The notes under the pieces: generated by a model | Database searches by the model: none | Told to the model about the DNA's origin: nothing | Seen by the model: only the letters and a program-made list of their open reading frames with translations | Shown: one piece after another, positions 24,919 through 33,923 of the stretch | Numbering within the stretch: the stretch's first letter is position 1 | How the letters are laid out: each line of letters starts with the position of its first letter | Assembly (NCBI RefSeq): GCF_013386585.1 | Contig: NZ_JACARO010000007.1 | Coordinates: 1-64,000 of the forward strand | Origin: Pseudomonas sp. P7548 | GTDB taxonomy: Bacteria; Pseudomonadota; Gammaproteobacteria; Pseudomonadales; Pseudomonadaceae | Direction: 5' to 3' | Length of the DNA stretch: 64,000 nucleotides | Translations under genes and position numbers: made by a program

Positions 24919-27360
24919 ATGGCCTCGCCAGCCCTCTCACATTTTCTTCCCCGGTTCGGCGTTGCCGCGGCAGTGGCCAGTGCATTAAGCCTGGCCGGTT
25001 GCCAGCTCCAGAGCACCCAGGACACCCTGCTCCCTGCCGCCGGCGTACAGCCGATCAAGGGCCTCGCGCAGAACGTATCGGTACGCCGCAATGCCCAAGG
25101 CATGCCGCTGATCGAAAGCAACACCTTCCACGACGCGCTGTTCAGCCTCGGTTATGTGCACGCCAGCGACCGCATCACCCAGATGGTCACCCTGCGCCTG
25201 CTGGCCCAGGGCCGTTTGGCGGAAATGTCCGGGCCGGAGGTGCTGGACGTCGACCGCTTCATGCGCGCCGTCAACCTGAAGAAAAGCGCCGGCGAGCTGT
25301 ACAACGCCTCCAGCCCGCGCCTCAAGCGCTTCTTCGAAGTGTATGCACGTGGCGTCAATGCCTACCTGTTCCGCTACCGCGACAAGCTGCCGCCCGACCT
25401 GGCCCAGACCGGCTACAAGCCCGAGTACTGGAAGCCGGAAGATTCGGCGCTGCTGTTCTGCCTGCTGAACTTCAGCGAGTCGAGCAACTTGCAGGAAGAA
25501 CTGTCCTCCCTGGTGCTGGCGCAGAAAGTCGGCGTGGACAAGCTCGCCTGGCTCACCCCGAGTGCGCCGGATGAACCTATCCCGCAGGCTGAAGCCGACA
25601 AGCTCAAGGGCGTGAACCTCGGCCAGATCACCGGCCTTGCCGGGCTGGAAGCGGTTGGCCAGCAGCTCAACAGCTTGAATGCACTGGCGGTGACGACTTC
25701 GAACAACTGGGCCGTCGGCCCGCAGCGCAGCCGCAGCGGCAAGAGCCTGTTGGCCGGCGACCTGGCCGCCCAGCCGCAAGCACCGTCACCGTGGAACTAC
25801 GTGCAGATCCGTGCGCCGAAGTACCAGGCGGTCGGCGCCTCGATTGCCGGCCTGCCCACCCTGTTGTCCGGCTTCAACGGCAAAGTGGCGTGGAGCATGA
25901 GCGCGGTCAAGGGCGATACCCAGGACCTGTTCCTCGAAAAGGTCAAACGCCAGGGCAACGGGCTGTACTACGAGAACAATGGCAAATGGCTGCCGGCCGG
26001 TGTGCGTAACGAGACCTTCTTCATCAAGGGCCAACGCTCGATTCGCGAAGTGGTGTACGAAACCCGCCATGGCGCCCTGCTCAACAGCAGCCAGGCGCTG
26101 ACCACCGGTTTCGGCCTGGCCCTGCAAACCGCCGACTTCAAGGACGACAAGAGCCTGGATGCGTTCTTCGACCTGTCCCGCGCGCAAAACGCGGGCAAGG
26201 CCTCGGACGCGACCCGGGAGATCCGCGCCATCGCCCTGAACATGATTTTCGCCGACGCCAGCAACATCGGCTGGCAAGTCACCGGCCGTTTCCCCAATCG
26301 CCGCGAAGGCGAAGGCCTGCTGCCCTCGCCGGGCTGGGATTCGCGCTTTGATTGGGACGGTTACGCCGACGCGATGCTGCACCCGTATGACCAGGACCCG
26401 CCCCAGGGCTGGATCGGCACCGCCAACCAGCGCACGGCGCCGCGCGGCTACGGCATGCAGTTGTCCAACTCGTGGGACGCGCCGGAGCGCAGCGAGCGCC
26501 TCGCGCAACTGGCCAATGCTGGCAAGCATGACAGCCGCAGCCTGATCGCCATGCAGTACGACCAGACCACCACGTTCGCGGCCAAGCTCAAGACCATGTT
26601 CCAGGCGCCGGGCATGGCGCAACCGCTGAAACAGGCGATCGACGCCTTGCCAGCGGCCGAACAAGCCAAGGCCCGCGAAGCCCTGGGCCGCCTGATGGCC
26701 TTCGACGGCCGCCTGGTGTCCACCTCCGCAGATGCAGCCATTTACGAGCTGTTCCTGCAGGAAAGCGCCAAGCAGATCTTCCTCGACAAGCTCGGCCCGG
26801 AAAACAGCGCGACCTGGAAGGCGTTTGTCAGCAACGCAGGCCTGTCTTACTCCGCCACCGCCGACCATTTGCTCGGCCGCGAAGACAGCCCGTTCTGGGA
26901 CGACACGCGCACGCCGCAAAAAGAAGACAAACCGGCGATTCTGGCGCGCAGCCTGGCCGCAGCGATCACCGCAGGCGACAGCCAACTGGGCGGCGATCAC
27001 AAGGCCTGGCAGTGGGGCAAACTGCACAGCACCACCTGGAAAAACATCAACGGCCAGGTGATCCGTGGCCCGCTGGCCAGTGGTGGCGACCACAACACCT
27101 TGAACCCTGCGCCGTACAGCTGGGGCCAAAACTTCAACACCACCCAGGTGCCGGCGCTGCGCATGATCGTCGACTTCGGCCAAGCCGAACCGATGATGGG
27201 CCAGGGCGGCATCGGCCAGTCCGGCAACCCGGCCAGCCCGAACTATGCCAATGGCATCGACCCGTCGCTGAAGGCGCAATACCTGAGCTTCCCGATGCAG
27301 CCGCAGAACTTCGACAAGGCCTACGGCAAAACCCGGTTGACCCTGACACCCGGCAAGTAA
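24919..27360 (+). CDS. quiP: Acyl-homoserine lactone acylase QuiP (Ntn hydrolase, penicillin amidase family)
   Basis: 813-residue precursor. It should be cut autocatalytically before Ser261 in TTSNNWAVG to give alpha and beta chains, Ser261 then acting as N-terminal nucleophile. [17 protein letters not shown] and [20 protein letters not shown] are conserved beta-chain segments. In P. aeruginosa QuiP degrades long-chain acyl-homoserine lactones. Here the N-terminus ends in a lipobox-like SLAG-Cys28 followed by Gln, so it may be an outer-membrane lipoprotein rather than freely periplasmic. Neighbouring the GST as in PAO1 supports orthology. Confidence 0.88.
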   Translation: MASPALSHFLPRFGVAAAVASALSLAGCQLQSTQDTLLPAAGVQPIKGLAQNVSVRRNAQGMPLIESNTFHDALFSLGYVHASDRITQMVTLRLLAQGRLAEMSGPEVLDVDRFMRAVNLKKSAGELYNASSPRLKRFFEVYARGVNAYLFRYRDKLPPDLAQTGYKPEYWKPEDSALLFCLLNFSESSNLQEELSSLVLAQKVGVDKLAWLTPSAPDEPIPQAEADKLKGVNLGQITGLAGLEAVGQQLNSLNALAVTTSNNWAVGPQRSRSGKSLLAGDLAAQPQAPSPWNYVQIRAPKYQAVGASIAGLPTLLSGFNGKVAWSMSAVKGDTQDLFLEKVKRQGNGLYYENNGKWLPAGVRNETFFIKGQRSIREVVYETRHGALLNSSQALTTGFGLALQTADFKDDKSLDAFFDLSRAQNAGKASDATREIRAIALNMIFADASNIGWQVTGRFPNRREGEGLLPSPGWDSRFDWDGYADAMLHPYDQDPPQGWIGTANQRTAPRGYGMQLSNSWDAPERSERLAQLANAGKHDSRSLIAMQYDQTTTFAAKLKTMFQAPGMAQPLKQAIDALPAAEQAKAREALGRLMAFDGRLVSTSADAAIYELFLQESAKQIFLDKLGPENSATWKAFVSNAGLSYSATADHLLGREDSPFWDDTRTPQKEDKPAILARSLAAAITAGDSQLGGDHKAWQWGKLHSTTWKNINGQVIRGPLASGGDHNTLNPAPYSWGQNFNTTQVPALRMIVDFGQAEPMMGQGGIGQSGNPASPNYANGIDPSLKAQYLSFPMQPQNFDKAYGKTRLTLTPGK

Positions 27361-27390
27361 CCCGGTTCTCGCTGAAGGAACCGGAAAAAA

Positions 27391-27479
27391 TGTGGGAGCT
27401 GGCTTGCCTGCGATGGCGGTGCATCAGCCACTTGATCAGTGACTGACACGGCCTCATCGCAGGCAAGCCAGCTCCCACA
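27391..27479. repeat. REP doublet, GTGGGAGCTGGCTTGCCTGCGAT type
   Basis: The outer arms TGTGGGAGCTGGCTTGCCTG and its complement are perfect, with a partly paired centre. It lies between quiP and the exonuclease gene. Confidence 0.9.
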
Positions 27480-27560
27480 TTGGATCGCATGCAGTTAGAT
27501 AGAACTTCTCAAGTCTCACTCCCCTCATACCTGATAAGCCCATTGCCCCCGGCACCGCCC

Positions 27561-28565
27561 ATGGACCTTGTCATCGCCCGGCCCGAAGGCCTCTATTGCC
27601 CAGCCGGTGATTTCTACATCGACCCCTGGCGCCCGGTTGAACGCTCGGTCATCACCCACGCCCACGGCGATCACGCCCGCACCGGCAATCAACACTACCT
27701 GGCCGCTGCGCCGGGCGAAGGCATCCTGCGTTCACGTCTGGGGCAGGACATCAACCTGCAAACCTTGGCCTATGGCGAACCCTTGGTGCACCACGGCGTG
27801 ACCTTGAGCTTTCACCCCGCAGGCCACGTGCTCGGTTCAGCCCAGGTGCGCCTGGAATACAGGGGCGAAGTCTGGGTCGCCTCCGGGGACTACAAGGTCG
27901 AACCCGATGGCACCTGCGCGCCTTTCGAACCGGTGCATTGCCACACCTTCATTACCGAGTCGACCTTCGGCCTGCCGATCTACCGCTGGCAGCCTCAAGC
28001 GCAAATCTTCGCCGGGATCAACGACTGGTGGCAGGCGAATATCGCTGCCGGCAAGGCCAGCGTGTTGTTCTGTTATTCCTTCGGCAAAGCCCAGCGCATC
28101 CTGCATGGCATCGACGCCAGCATCGGCCCGATCCTCAGCCATGGCGCGGTAGAACCGCTGAACCGGGTGTACCGCGAGGCCGGGGTGTATATCCCCGAAA
28201 CCCTCTACGCCGGGGACTTCAAGAAGACCGACCCACTGCTGCGCCAGGCCCTGATCATCGCCCCGCCCTCTGCCGGTGGCAGCAGCTGGATCAAGCGCTT
28301 CGGCGATTACAGCGACGCGTTTGCCAGCGGCTGGATGCGCTTGCGTGGCACACGGCGGCGGCGCGGTGTAGACCGAGGTTTTGTGCTTTCAGACCACGCC
28401 GATTGGCCGGGCCTGCTGTGGGCCATCGAACAGACCGGCGCCGAGCGCGTGATGGTCACCCACGGTTCCGTCGGCGTACTGGTACGCCACCTGCGGGAAA
28501 AAGGCCTGGATGCCCAGGGTTTCACCACCGAATACGGCGATGACGAAGAAGAGGCCACGGCATGA
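27561..28565 (+). CDS. Ligase-associated DNA exonuclease (metallo-beta-lactamase fold)
   Basis: 334 residues. The HxHxDH metal motif is THAHGDHA (His33, His35, Asp37, His38), with GHVLGSAQV, SGDYK and the C-terminal SDHADWPGL completing a beta-CASP-like nuclease related to SNM1. This is the Exo component of the Exo/Lig/Lhr-Core/MPE repair cluster characterised in P. putida as a manganese-dependent nuclease. The ATG at 27561 is preferred over an upstream start in the REP flank. It overlaps the ligase gene by ATGA. Confidence 0.93.
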   Translation: MDLVIARPEGLYCPAGDFYIDPWRPVERSVITHAHGDHARTGNQHYLAAAPGEGILRSRLGQDINLQTLAYGEPLVHHGVTLSFHPAGHVLGSAQVRLEYRGEVWVASGDYKVEPDGTCAPFEPVHCHTFITESTFGLPIYRWQPQAQIFAGINDWWQANIAAGKASVLFCYSFGKAQRILHGIDASIGPILSHGAVEPLNRVYREAGVYIPETLYAGDFKKTDPLLRQALIIAPPSAGGSSWIKRFGDYSDAFASGWMRLRGTRRRRGVDRGFVLSDHADWPGLLWAIEQTGAERVMVTHGSVGVLVRHLREKGLDAQGFTTEYGDDEEEATA

Positions 28566-30196
28566 AGGCCTTCGCCGAGTTGTACGCCAACCTCGACGCC
28601 ACCACCTCCAGCAACGCCAAGCTGGCGGCTTTGCAAACCTACTTTCGGCACGCGCCGCCCGCAGACGCGGCATGGGCGGTGTACTTCCTGTCTGGCGGGC
28701 GGCCCCGGCAACTGGTGCCCACGCGCCTGCTGCGGGACATGGCCACCGAAGCGTCAGGCATCGAGCCTTGGTTGTTTGAAGAAAGCTACCAGTCCGTGGG
28801 CGACCTGGCCGAAACCATTTCGCTGCTGTTACCAGAATCGCCCTACACCTCTGAAGACGGCCTGGCGGTGTGGCTGGAAGAAAAGCTCCTGCCCTTGAGA
28901 GGCCTGCCACCTGCGGAGCTGGCTGAACGCCTGCCCGCGTTATGGGCGCAACTGGATCAACCCAGCCTGATGGTGTGCATCAAGTTGATCACCGGCAGTT
29001 TCCGAGTGGGCGTGTCCAAGTTGCTCGTCACCCGGGCTCTCGCTGCCATGGCCGACCTGGACAGCAAACGCGTGGCCCAGCGGCTGGTGGGCTACACCGA
29101 TTTGTCCAACCGCCCGACAGCAGAGGGTTACCTCAAGCTGATCGCTGCTGAATCGTCGGACGAGCACGCGCAAAGAGGCGGGCAGCCCTATCCGTTTTTT
29201 CTCGCCCATGGCTTGTCGCAACCGCTAGAACAATTCGACGCCCTGCTCGGTTCGCCCGCCGACTGGCAGGTGGAATGGAAGTGGGATGGCATTCGCGCGC
29301 AACTGGTCAAGCGTGAGGGGCGCTTGTGGATCTGGTCGCGAGGCGAAGAACTGGTTACCGAGCGTTTTCCTGAACTGCACAGCCTGGTGAGCGGTTTGCC
29401 GGACGGCACGGTGATCGACGGTGAAATCGTGGTGTGGAAGGACGCGGTGCAACCCTTCGCCCTGCTGCAACAACGCATTGGCCGCAAGACCTTGAGTAAA
29501 AAGGTGCTCGACGAGGCGCCTGTCGTGATCCTCGCCTACGACCTGTTGGAGTATCAGGGCGACGACTGGCGCAACCACGCCCAGGCCAAGCGCCGCGCCC
29601 AACTCGAACAGGTGATCAGCCTGTGTAACCAGCCTGTGCTGATTCCATCACCGTTGCTGACGGGCACCACCTGGCAGGAACTTGCGCAGCAGCGCGAGGC
29701 CTCTCGCCGGCTAGGGGTGGAAGGCATGATGCTCAAGGCACGCGACGGCCTCTACGGCGTGGGCCGCACCAAGGACATGGGCGTCTGGTGGAAATGGAAG
29801 GTCGACCCGTTCAGCGTCGACGCCGTATTGATCTACGCCCAGCGCGGCCACGGCCGCCGCGCCAGCCTGTATAGCGACTACACCTTTGCCGTGTGGGACG
29901 GCCCGCCCGGCAGCGAGCGTACGCTGGTGCCGTTCGCCAAGGCGTATTCAGGGCTGACCGACGAAGAGATGCGCAAGGTCGACGCGATTGTGCGCAAGAC
30001 CACAGTCGAGAAATTCGGCCCGGTCAGTAGTGTGACGCCGAGCATGGTGTTTGAGCTGGGGTTTGAGGGGATTGCCTTGTCGAAGCGGCACAAAAGCGGG
30101 ATTGCGGTGCGGTTTCCACGGATGTTGCGGTGGCGGCAGGATAAGACAGTGGAAGACGCGGATAACCTTGGAACGCTACAGGACCTCCTGACCTGA
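28562..30196 (+). CDS. ATP-dependent DNA ligase (repair-cluster Lig)
   Basis: 544 residues. The N-terminal DNA-binding domain (about 1-215) is followed by the nucleotidyltransferase domain with catalytic Lys240 in EWKWDGIRAQL, motif IDGEIVVW, and the VWWKWKVDPFSVDAVLIYAQ segment, and by the OB domain with the final RFPRMLRWRQDK. It should seal nicks made during repair. It is distinct from NAD-dependent LigA and lacks the polymerase and nuclease parts of LigD. Its usual cluster partners lhr and MPE lie 9 kb downstream here. Confidence 0.95.
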   Translation: MKAFAELYANLDATTSSNAKLAALQTYFRHAPPADAAWAVYFLSGGRPRQLVPTRLLRDMATEASGIEPWLFEESYQSVGDLAETISLLLPESPYTSEDGLAVWLEEKLLPLRGLPPAELAERLPALWAQLDQPSLMVCIKLITGSFRVGVSKLLVTRALAAMADLDSKRVAQRLVGYTDLSNRPTAEGYLKLIAAESSDEHAQRGGQPYPFFLAHGLSQPLEQFDALLGSPADWQVEWKWDGIRAQLVKREGRLWIWSRGEELVTERFPELHSLVSGLPDGTVIDGEIVVWKDAVQPFALLQQRIGRKTLSKKVLDEAPVVILAYDLLEYQGDDWRNHAQAKRRAQLEQVISLCNQPVLIPSPLLTGTTWQELAQQREASRRLGVEGMMLKARDGLYGVGRTKDMGVWWKWKVDPFSVDAVLIYAQRGHGRRASLYSDYTFAVWDGPPGSERTLVPFAKAYSGLTDEEMRKVDAIVRKTTVEKFGPVSSVTPSMVFELGFEGIALSKRHKSGIAVRFPRMLRWRQDKTVEDADNLGTLQDLLT

Positions 30197-30207
30197 CACA
30201 TATCCCC

Positions 30208-30297
30208 TGTGGGAGCGGGCTTGCTCGCGAATGCGGTGGATCAGTCGATGGATCTGTTGACTGACACTCCGTATTCGCGAGCAAGCCCGCTCCCACA
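30208..30297. repeat. REP doublet, GTGGGAGCGGGCTTGCTCGCGAA type
   Basis: Outer arms are complementary over the REP unit; the centre is only partly paired. It lies 11 bases after the ligase stop codon, at the left border of the block that splits the repair cluster. Confidence 0.92.
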
Positions 30298-30311
30298 TTT
30301 TGATCCTCGCC

Positions 30312-30328
30312 AACCCCAAAATGGTGCG
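30312..30328. promoter_or_regulatory. Possible NtrC-type enhancer site
   Basis: AACCCCAAAATGGTGCG matches the dyad TGCACCA-N3-TGGTGCA at about 10 of 14 positions, with one intact TGGTGC half-site. It lies some 110 bases upstream of the expected start of the sigma-54-like promoter. Weak on its own. Confidence 0.3.
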
Positions 30329-30338
30329 CTGATTTTTT

Positions 30339-30358
30339 GATGCCCATTTTCGGGCATC
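30339..30358. other. Small inverted repeat GATGCCC-N6-GGGCATC
   Basis: A perfect 7-bp dyad between the enhancer-like site and the promoter of the Aot-like operon. No T-tract follows, so it is more likely a protein site than a terminator. Confidence 0.35.
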
Positions 30359-30411
30359 TCCTACACTCAAAACGCCCTCGTCTCACCTTTTAAAACGCTC
30401 ATTCGGAACTA

Positions 30412-30427
30412 TGGTGCAGAAATTGCT
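30412..30427 (+). promoter_or_regulatory. Candidate sigma-54 promoter of the Aot-like operon
   Basis: TGGTGCAGAAATTGCT fits the RpoN pattern TGGCACG-N4-TTGCW at 9 of 12 defined positions, with GG and GC exactly ten bases apart. Transcription would start near 30439, about 70 bases before the binding-protein ATG. Confidence 0.5.
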
Positions 30428-30507
30428 ACTTGTGATCCGTCTGACACCGTTCAGTAACAGTCCTAAACGCGCCACAAGCGCTTATCTTGGTTTCCAGGGA
30501 TTACATA

Positions 30508-31287
30508 ATGAAAAAAGCATTGCTGACCCTTTCTGCACTGGCTCTGTGCATGGCTGCAGGTATTGCGACAGCCAAGGAATACAAGGAATTGCGTTTTGGT
30601 GTCGATCCGTCCTACGCGCCGTTCGAGTCCAAGGCCGCTGATGGCAGCCTGGTGGGCTTCGATATCGACCTGGGCAATGCGATCTGCGCCGAGCTGAAGG
30701 TCAAGTGCAAGTGGGTTGAAAGTGACTTCGACGGCATGATTCCGGGCCTCAACGCCAACAAGTTCGACGGCGTGATCTCCTCGATGACCGTGACCGAAGC
30801 CCGTGAAAAGGCGATCGACTTCTCCAGCGAGCTGTTCTCCGGCCCGACGTCCCTGGTGTTCAAAAAAGGCGCGAACTACTCCACGCCTGAGTCCCTCAAG
30901 GGCAAATCCGTGGGCTACGAGCAAGGCACCATCCAGGAAGCCTACGCCAAGGCCGTGCTGGACAAAGCCGGTGTGACCACCAAGGCCTACGCCAACCAGG
31001 ACCAAGTGTACGCCGACCTGACCTCCGGCCGACTGGACGCTTCCGTGCAGGACATGTTGCAAGCCGAGCTGGGTTTCCTGAAGTCGCCAGCCGGTGCTGA
31101 CTACGAAGTCAGCAAGGCCATCGACGACCCACTGCTGCCGTCCAAAACTGCGGTCGGTATCAAAAAAGGTAACAAAGAGCTCAAGGCCTTGCTCGATAAA
31201 GGTATCAAAGCGTTACACGATGATGGCACCTACGCCACCATCCAGAAGAAACACTTCGGCGACCTGAACCTGTACAGCGGTAAATAA
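30508..31287 (+). CDS. Basic amino acid ABC transporter, binding protein (AotJ/HisJ-like)
   Basis: 259 residues with signal peptide MKKALLTLSALALCMAAGIATA. Family 3 solute-binding protein: LRFGVDPSYAPFESKAADG, FDIDLGNAICAEL, FDGVISSMTVTEAREKAIDFS and DDGTYATIQKKHFG match the lysine/arginine/ornithine and histidine-binding group. It is the first gene of an operon with the AotJ-Q-M-O-P order known for arginine/ornithine uptake in P. aeruginosa. Ligand choice among Arg, Orn, Lys and His is not decided by sequence. CCAGGGA lies before the start. Confidence 0.92.
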   Translation: MKKALLTLSALALCMAAGIATAKEYKELRFGVDPSYAPFESKAADGSLVGFDIDLGNAICAELKVKCKWVESDFDGMIPGLNANKFDGVISSMTVTEAREKAIDFSSELFSGPTSLVFKKGANYSTPESLKGKSVGYEQGTIQEAYAKAVLDKAGVTTKAYANQDQVYADLTSGRLDASVQDMLQAELGFLKSPAGADYEVSKAIDDPLLPSKTAVGIKKGNKELKALLDKGIKALHDDGTYATIQKKHFGDLNLYSGK

Positions 31288-31294
31288 CACCCCG

Positions 31295-31326
31295 GCGCCC
31301 ACCTGTTTCAGGTGGGCGCTTTTTTA
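31295..31326 (+). terminator. Intra-operon rho-independent terminator
   Basis: An 11-bp stem (GCGCCCACCTG / CAGGTGGGCGC) with a 3-base loop is followed by T6. It sits between the binding-protein gene and the first permease gene and should limit read-through, giving more binding protein than permease. Confidence 0.9.
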
Positions 31327-31346
31327 TCGCCATAGGTCCTGAATTC

Positions 31347-32075
31347 ATGTTTGAAGATCTTTTACAAACCCTGGGGCTGAGTGCCTTCAGCTTGAAAGGG
31401 TTCGGCCCACTGTTGCTGCAAGGTACGTGGATGACCGTGAAGTTGTCGGTCGCCTCCCTGGCTGTCAGCGTCTTGCTGGGCCTGCTCGGCGCCAGCGCCA
31501 AACTCTCCAGCGTCGCCCTGTTGCGCGTTCCGGCGCAGATCTACACCACCCTGATTCGCGGCATACCCGACCTGGTGCTGATGCTGCTGATTTTCTACAG
31601 CCTGCAGATCTGGCTGACCGGCCTCACCGACTTCATGGAATGGGAGTACATCGAGATCGACCCATTCAGCGCCGGGGTCATTACCCTGGGCTTTATCTAC
31701 GGTGCCTATTTCACCGAGACCTTTCGCGGCGCGATCCTCGCAGTGCCCCGTGGCCAGCTCGAAGCGGCGACCGCCTACGGGCTCAGCCGTGGCCAGCGGT
31801 TTCGCTTCGTGACCTTCCCGCAGATGATGCGCTTTGCCCTGCCCGGCATTAACAACAACTGGTGCGTGATGCTCAAGGCCACGGCGCTGGTGTCGATCAT
31901 CGGCCTGGCAGACCTGGTAAAGGCCGCCCAGGATGCGGGCAAAAGTACCTATCAACTGTTCTATTTCCTGGTGCTCGCCGCCTTGATCTACCTGCTGATC
32001 ACCAGCGCGTCCAACGTCGTGCTGCGCTGGCTTGAACGCCGTTACTCCGCTGGGGCCCGGGAGGCCGTGCGATGA
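31347..32075 (+). CDS. Amino acid ABC transporter permease (AotQ/HisQ-like)
   Basis: 242 residues with about five membrane helices. The N-terminal helix region with LLLQGTWMTVKLSVASL and the EAA loop ETFRGAILAVPRGQLEAATAYGLS are typical of HisQ-type permeases; it should pair with the HisM-like subunit encoded next. The stop codon overlaps that gene's start as ATGA. Confidence 0.94.
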   Translation: MFEDLLQTLGLSAFSLKGFGPLLLQGTWMTVKLSVASLAVSVLLGLLGASAKLSSVALLRVPAQIYTTLIRGIPDLVLMLLIFYSLQIWLTGLTDFMEWEYIEIDPFSAGVITLGFIYGAYFTETFRGAILAVPRGQLEAATAYGLSRGQRFRFVTFPQMMRFALPGINNNWCVMLKATALVSIIGLADLVKAAQDAGKSTYQLFYFLVLAALIYLLITSASNVVLRWLERRYSAGAREAVR

Positions 32076-32782
32076 TCGAACTTATCCAGCAATACTGGCG
32101 GCCTTTCCTTTATAGCGACGGCCAGCACATCACCGGGCTGGCCATGACCCTGTGGCTGCTCAGCGCGGCATTGGTCATCGGTTTCGTGGTGTCGATCCCG
32201 CTCTCCATCGCCCGGGTTTCGCGCAAGCGCTACATCCGTTGGCCGGTGCAGTTCTATACCTACTTGTTTCGCGGCACGCCGCTCTATATCCAGTTGCTGA
32301 TCTGCTACACCGGCATCTACAGCATCGCGGCGGTGCGTGCGCAACCGGTGCTGGACGCGTTCTTTCGCGACGCGATGAACTGCACCATCCTGGCCTTTGC
32401 CCTCAACACTTGCGCCTACACCACGGAGATCTTCGCGGGTGCGATTCGCAGCATGGCCCACGGCGAAGTCGAGGCGGCCAAGGCCTATGGCCTGACCGGC
32501 TGGAAGCTGTATGCCTACGTGATCATGCCCTCGGCATTGCGCCGCTCGTTGCCCTACTACAGCAACGAAGTGATCCTGATGCTTCACTCAACCACCGTGG
32601 CCTTCACCGCGACCGTGCCCGACATTCTCAAGGTGGCCCGGGACGCCAATTCGGCCACGTACATGACCTTTCAATCATTCGGCATCGCCGCGCTGATCTA
32701 CCTGACCGTGACCTTTGCCCTGGTCGGTCTGTTTCGCCTGGCGGAGCGCCGTTGGCTGGCCTTCCTCGGGCCGAGCCACTAA
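32072..32782 (+). CDS. Amino acid ABC transporter permease (AotM/HisM-like)
   Basis: 236 residues with about five membrane helices. The EAA loop TEIFAGAIRSMAHGEVEAAKAYGLTG and the RGTPLYIQLLICYTG segment match HisM-type permeases. Translationally coupled to the HisQ-like gene. Confidence 0.94.
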   Translation: MIELIQQYWRPFLYSDGQHITGLAMTLWLLSAALVIGFVVSIPLSIARVSRKRYIRWPVQFYTYLFRGTPLYIQLLICYTGIYSIAAVRAQPVLDAFFRDAMNCTILAFALNTCAYTTEIFAGAIRSMAHGEVEAAKAYGLTGWKLYAYVIMPSALRRSLPYYSNEVILMLHSTTVAFTATVPDILKVARDANSATYMTFQSFGIAALIYLTVTFALVGLFRLAERRWLAFLGPSH

Positions 32783-32791
32783 GGAGTCTTC

Positions 32792-33910
32792 ATGCGTCAT
32801 CAGGTACATGATCTGATCGCGCCGGTGCCAGGCACGGCGCGGCAGATTCACAGTTTCCACTTCGGCCCGCAAGACGCCGCTGGCAAGGTCTACATCCAAT
32901 CGTCGCTGCACGCCGATGAGCTGCCGGGCATGCTGGTGGCCTGGCACTTGAAAGTACGCCTGGCCGAGTTGGCCGCCGCCGGGCGCCTGCGCAGTGAAAT
33001 CGTGCTCGTGCCCGTCGCCAACCCGGTGGGCCTGGAACAGGTGCTGATGGATATTCCCCTGGGCCGCTACGAGCTGGAAAGCGGGCAGAACTTCAACCGC
33101 TGGTTCGTGGACCTCAGCGACGAAGTCGGCAACAGGGTCGAGGACCTGCTGGGGGACGATCCACAGCACAACGTCGAACTGATCCGCGCCGCGCTGTCCA
33201 CTGCCCTGGCAGCACACACCGCCGACACCCAGCTGCATTCCCAACGCCTGGTGCTGCAACGCCTGGCCTGCGATGCCGACATGGTGCTGGACTTGCATTG
33301 CGACTTCGAAGCCGTGGCGCACCTGTACACCACGCCTGAAGCCTGGCCGCAGGTGGAACCGCTGGCGCGCTATATCGGTTCGGAAGCCAACCTGCTCGCG
33401 ACCGATTCGGGCGGGCAGTCCTTCGATGAGTGTTTCACCCTGGTGTGGTGGCAACTGCAGCAACGCTTCGGCGAGCGCTTCCCGATCCCCATGGGCAGCT
33501 TCTCGGTGACCGTCGAACTGCGCGGCCAAGGCGACGTCAACCACGGCCTGGCCGCCCTCGACTGCCAGGCGATCATCGACTACCTGATCCACTTCGGCGC
33601 GATTGCCGGTGACGTGACGCCACTGCCCGACCTGCCCTACCCGGCGACGCCGCTGGCGGGGGTGGAACCGGTGGCCACGCCTGTCGGCGGCTTGCTGGTA
33701 TTCAGCGCCCTGCCCGGCGAATACCTGGAAGCCGGGCAACTGATCGCCGAAATCATCGACCCCATTACTGACCGCGTAACGCCTGTGCACTGCCAGAAGG
33801 CCGGCCTGCTTTACGCCCGTTCGCTACGCCGCATGGCCACTGCCGGAATGGTCATCAGCCATGTCGCAGGCAGTGAGGCCTACCGCAGCGGCTACCTACT
33901 TTCGCCTTGA
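32792..33910 (+). CDS. M14-family (succinylglutamate desuccinylase/aspartoacylase-like) protein, AotO-like
   Basis: 372 residues. Zinc ligands of this carboxypeptidase-fold family are visible: His40 and Glu43 in SSLHADELPG and the histidine in VLDLHCDFEAV; the catalytic Glu lies in VELRGQGDV. PAO1 AotO in the arginine/ornithine transport operon is the same kind of protein in the same place. Its substrate is not established; hydrolysis of an N-acylated or otherwise modified basic amino acid is a guess from context. AAGGAG precedes the start, nine bases after the HisM-like stop. Confidence 0.85.
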   Translation: MRHQVHDLIAPVPGTARQIHSFHFGPQDAAGKVYIQSSLHADELPGMLVAWHLKVRLAELAAAGRLRSEIVLVPVANPVGLEQVLMDIPLGRYELESGQNFNRWFVDLSDEVGNRVEDLLGDDPQHNVELIRAALSTALAAHTADTQLHSQRLVLQRLACDADMVLDLHCDFEAVAHLYTTPEAWPQVEPLARYIGSEANLLATDSGGQSFDECFTLVWWQLQQRFGERFPIPMGSFSVTVELRGQGDVNHGLAALDCQAIIDYLIHFGAIAGDVTPLPDLPYPATPLAGVEPVATPVGGLLVFSALPGEYLEAGQLIAEIIDPITDRVTPVHCQKAGLLYARSLRRMATAGMVISHVAGSEAYRSGYLLSP

Positions 33911-33923
33911 GGATGCACGCCCC

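Noticed and set aside
30331..30360. Terminator for the ligase gene
   Set aside because: The GATGCCC/GGGCATC hairpin has T's before, not after, the stem on the plus strand, and A's after it on the minus strand, so it cannot act as a standard terminator.
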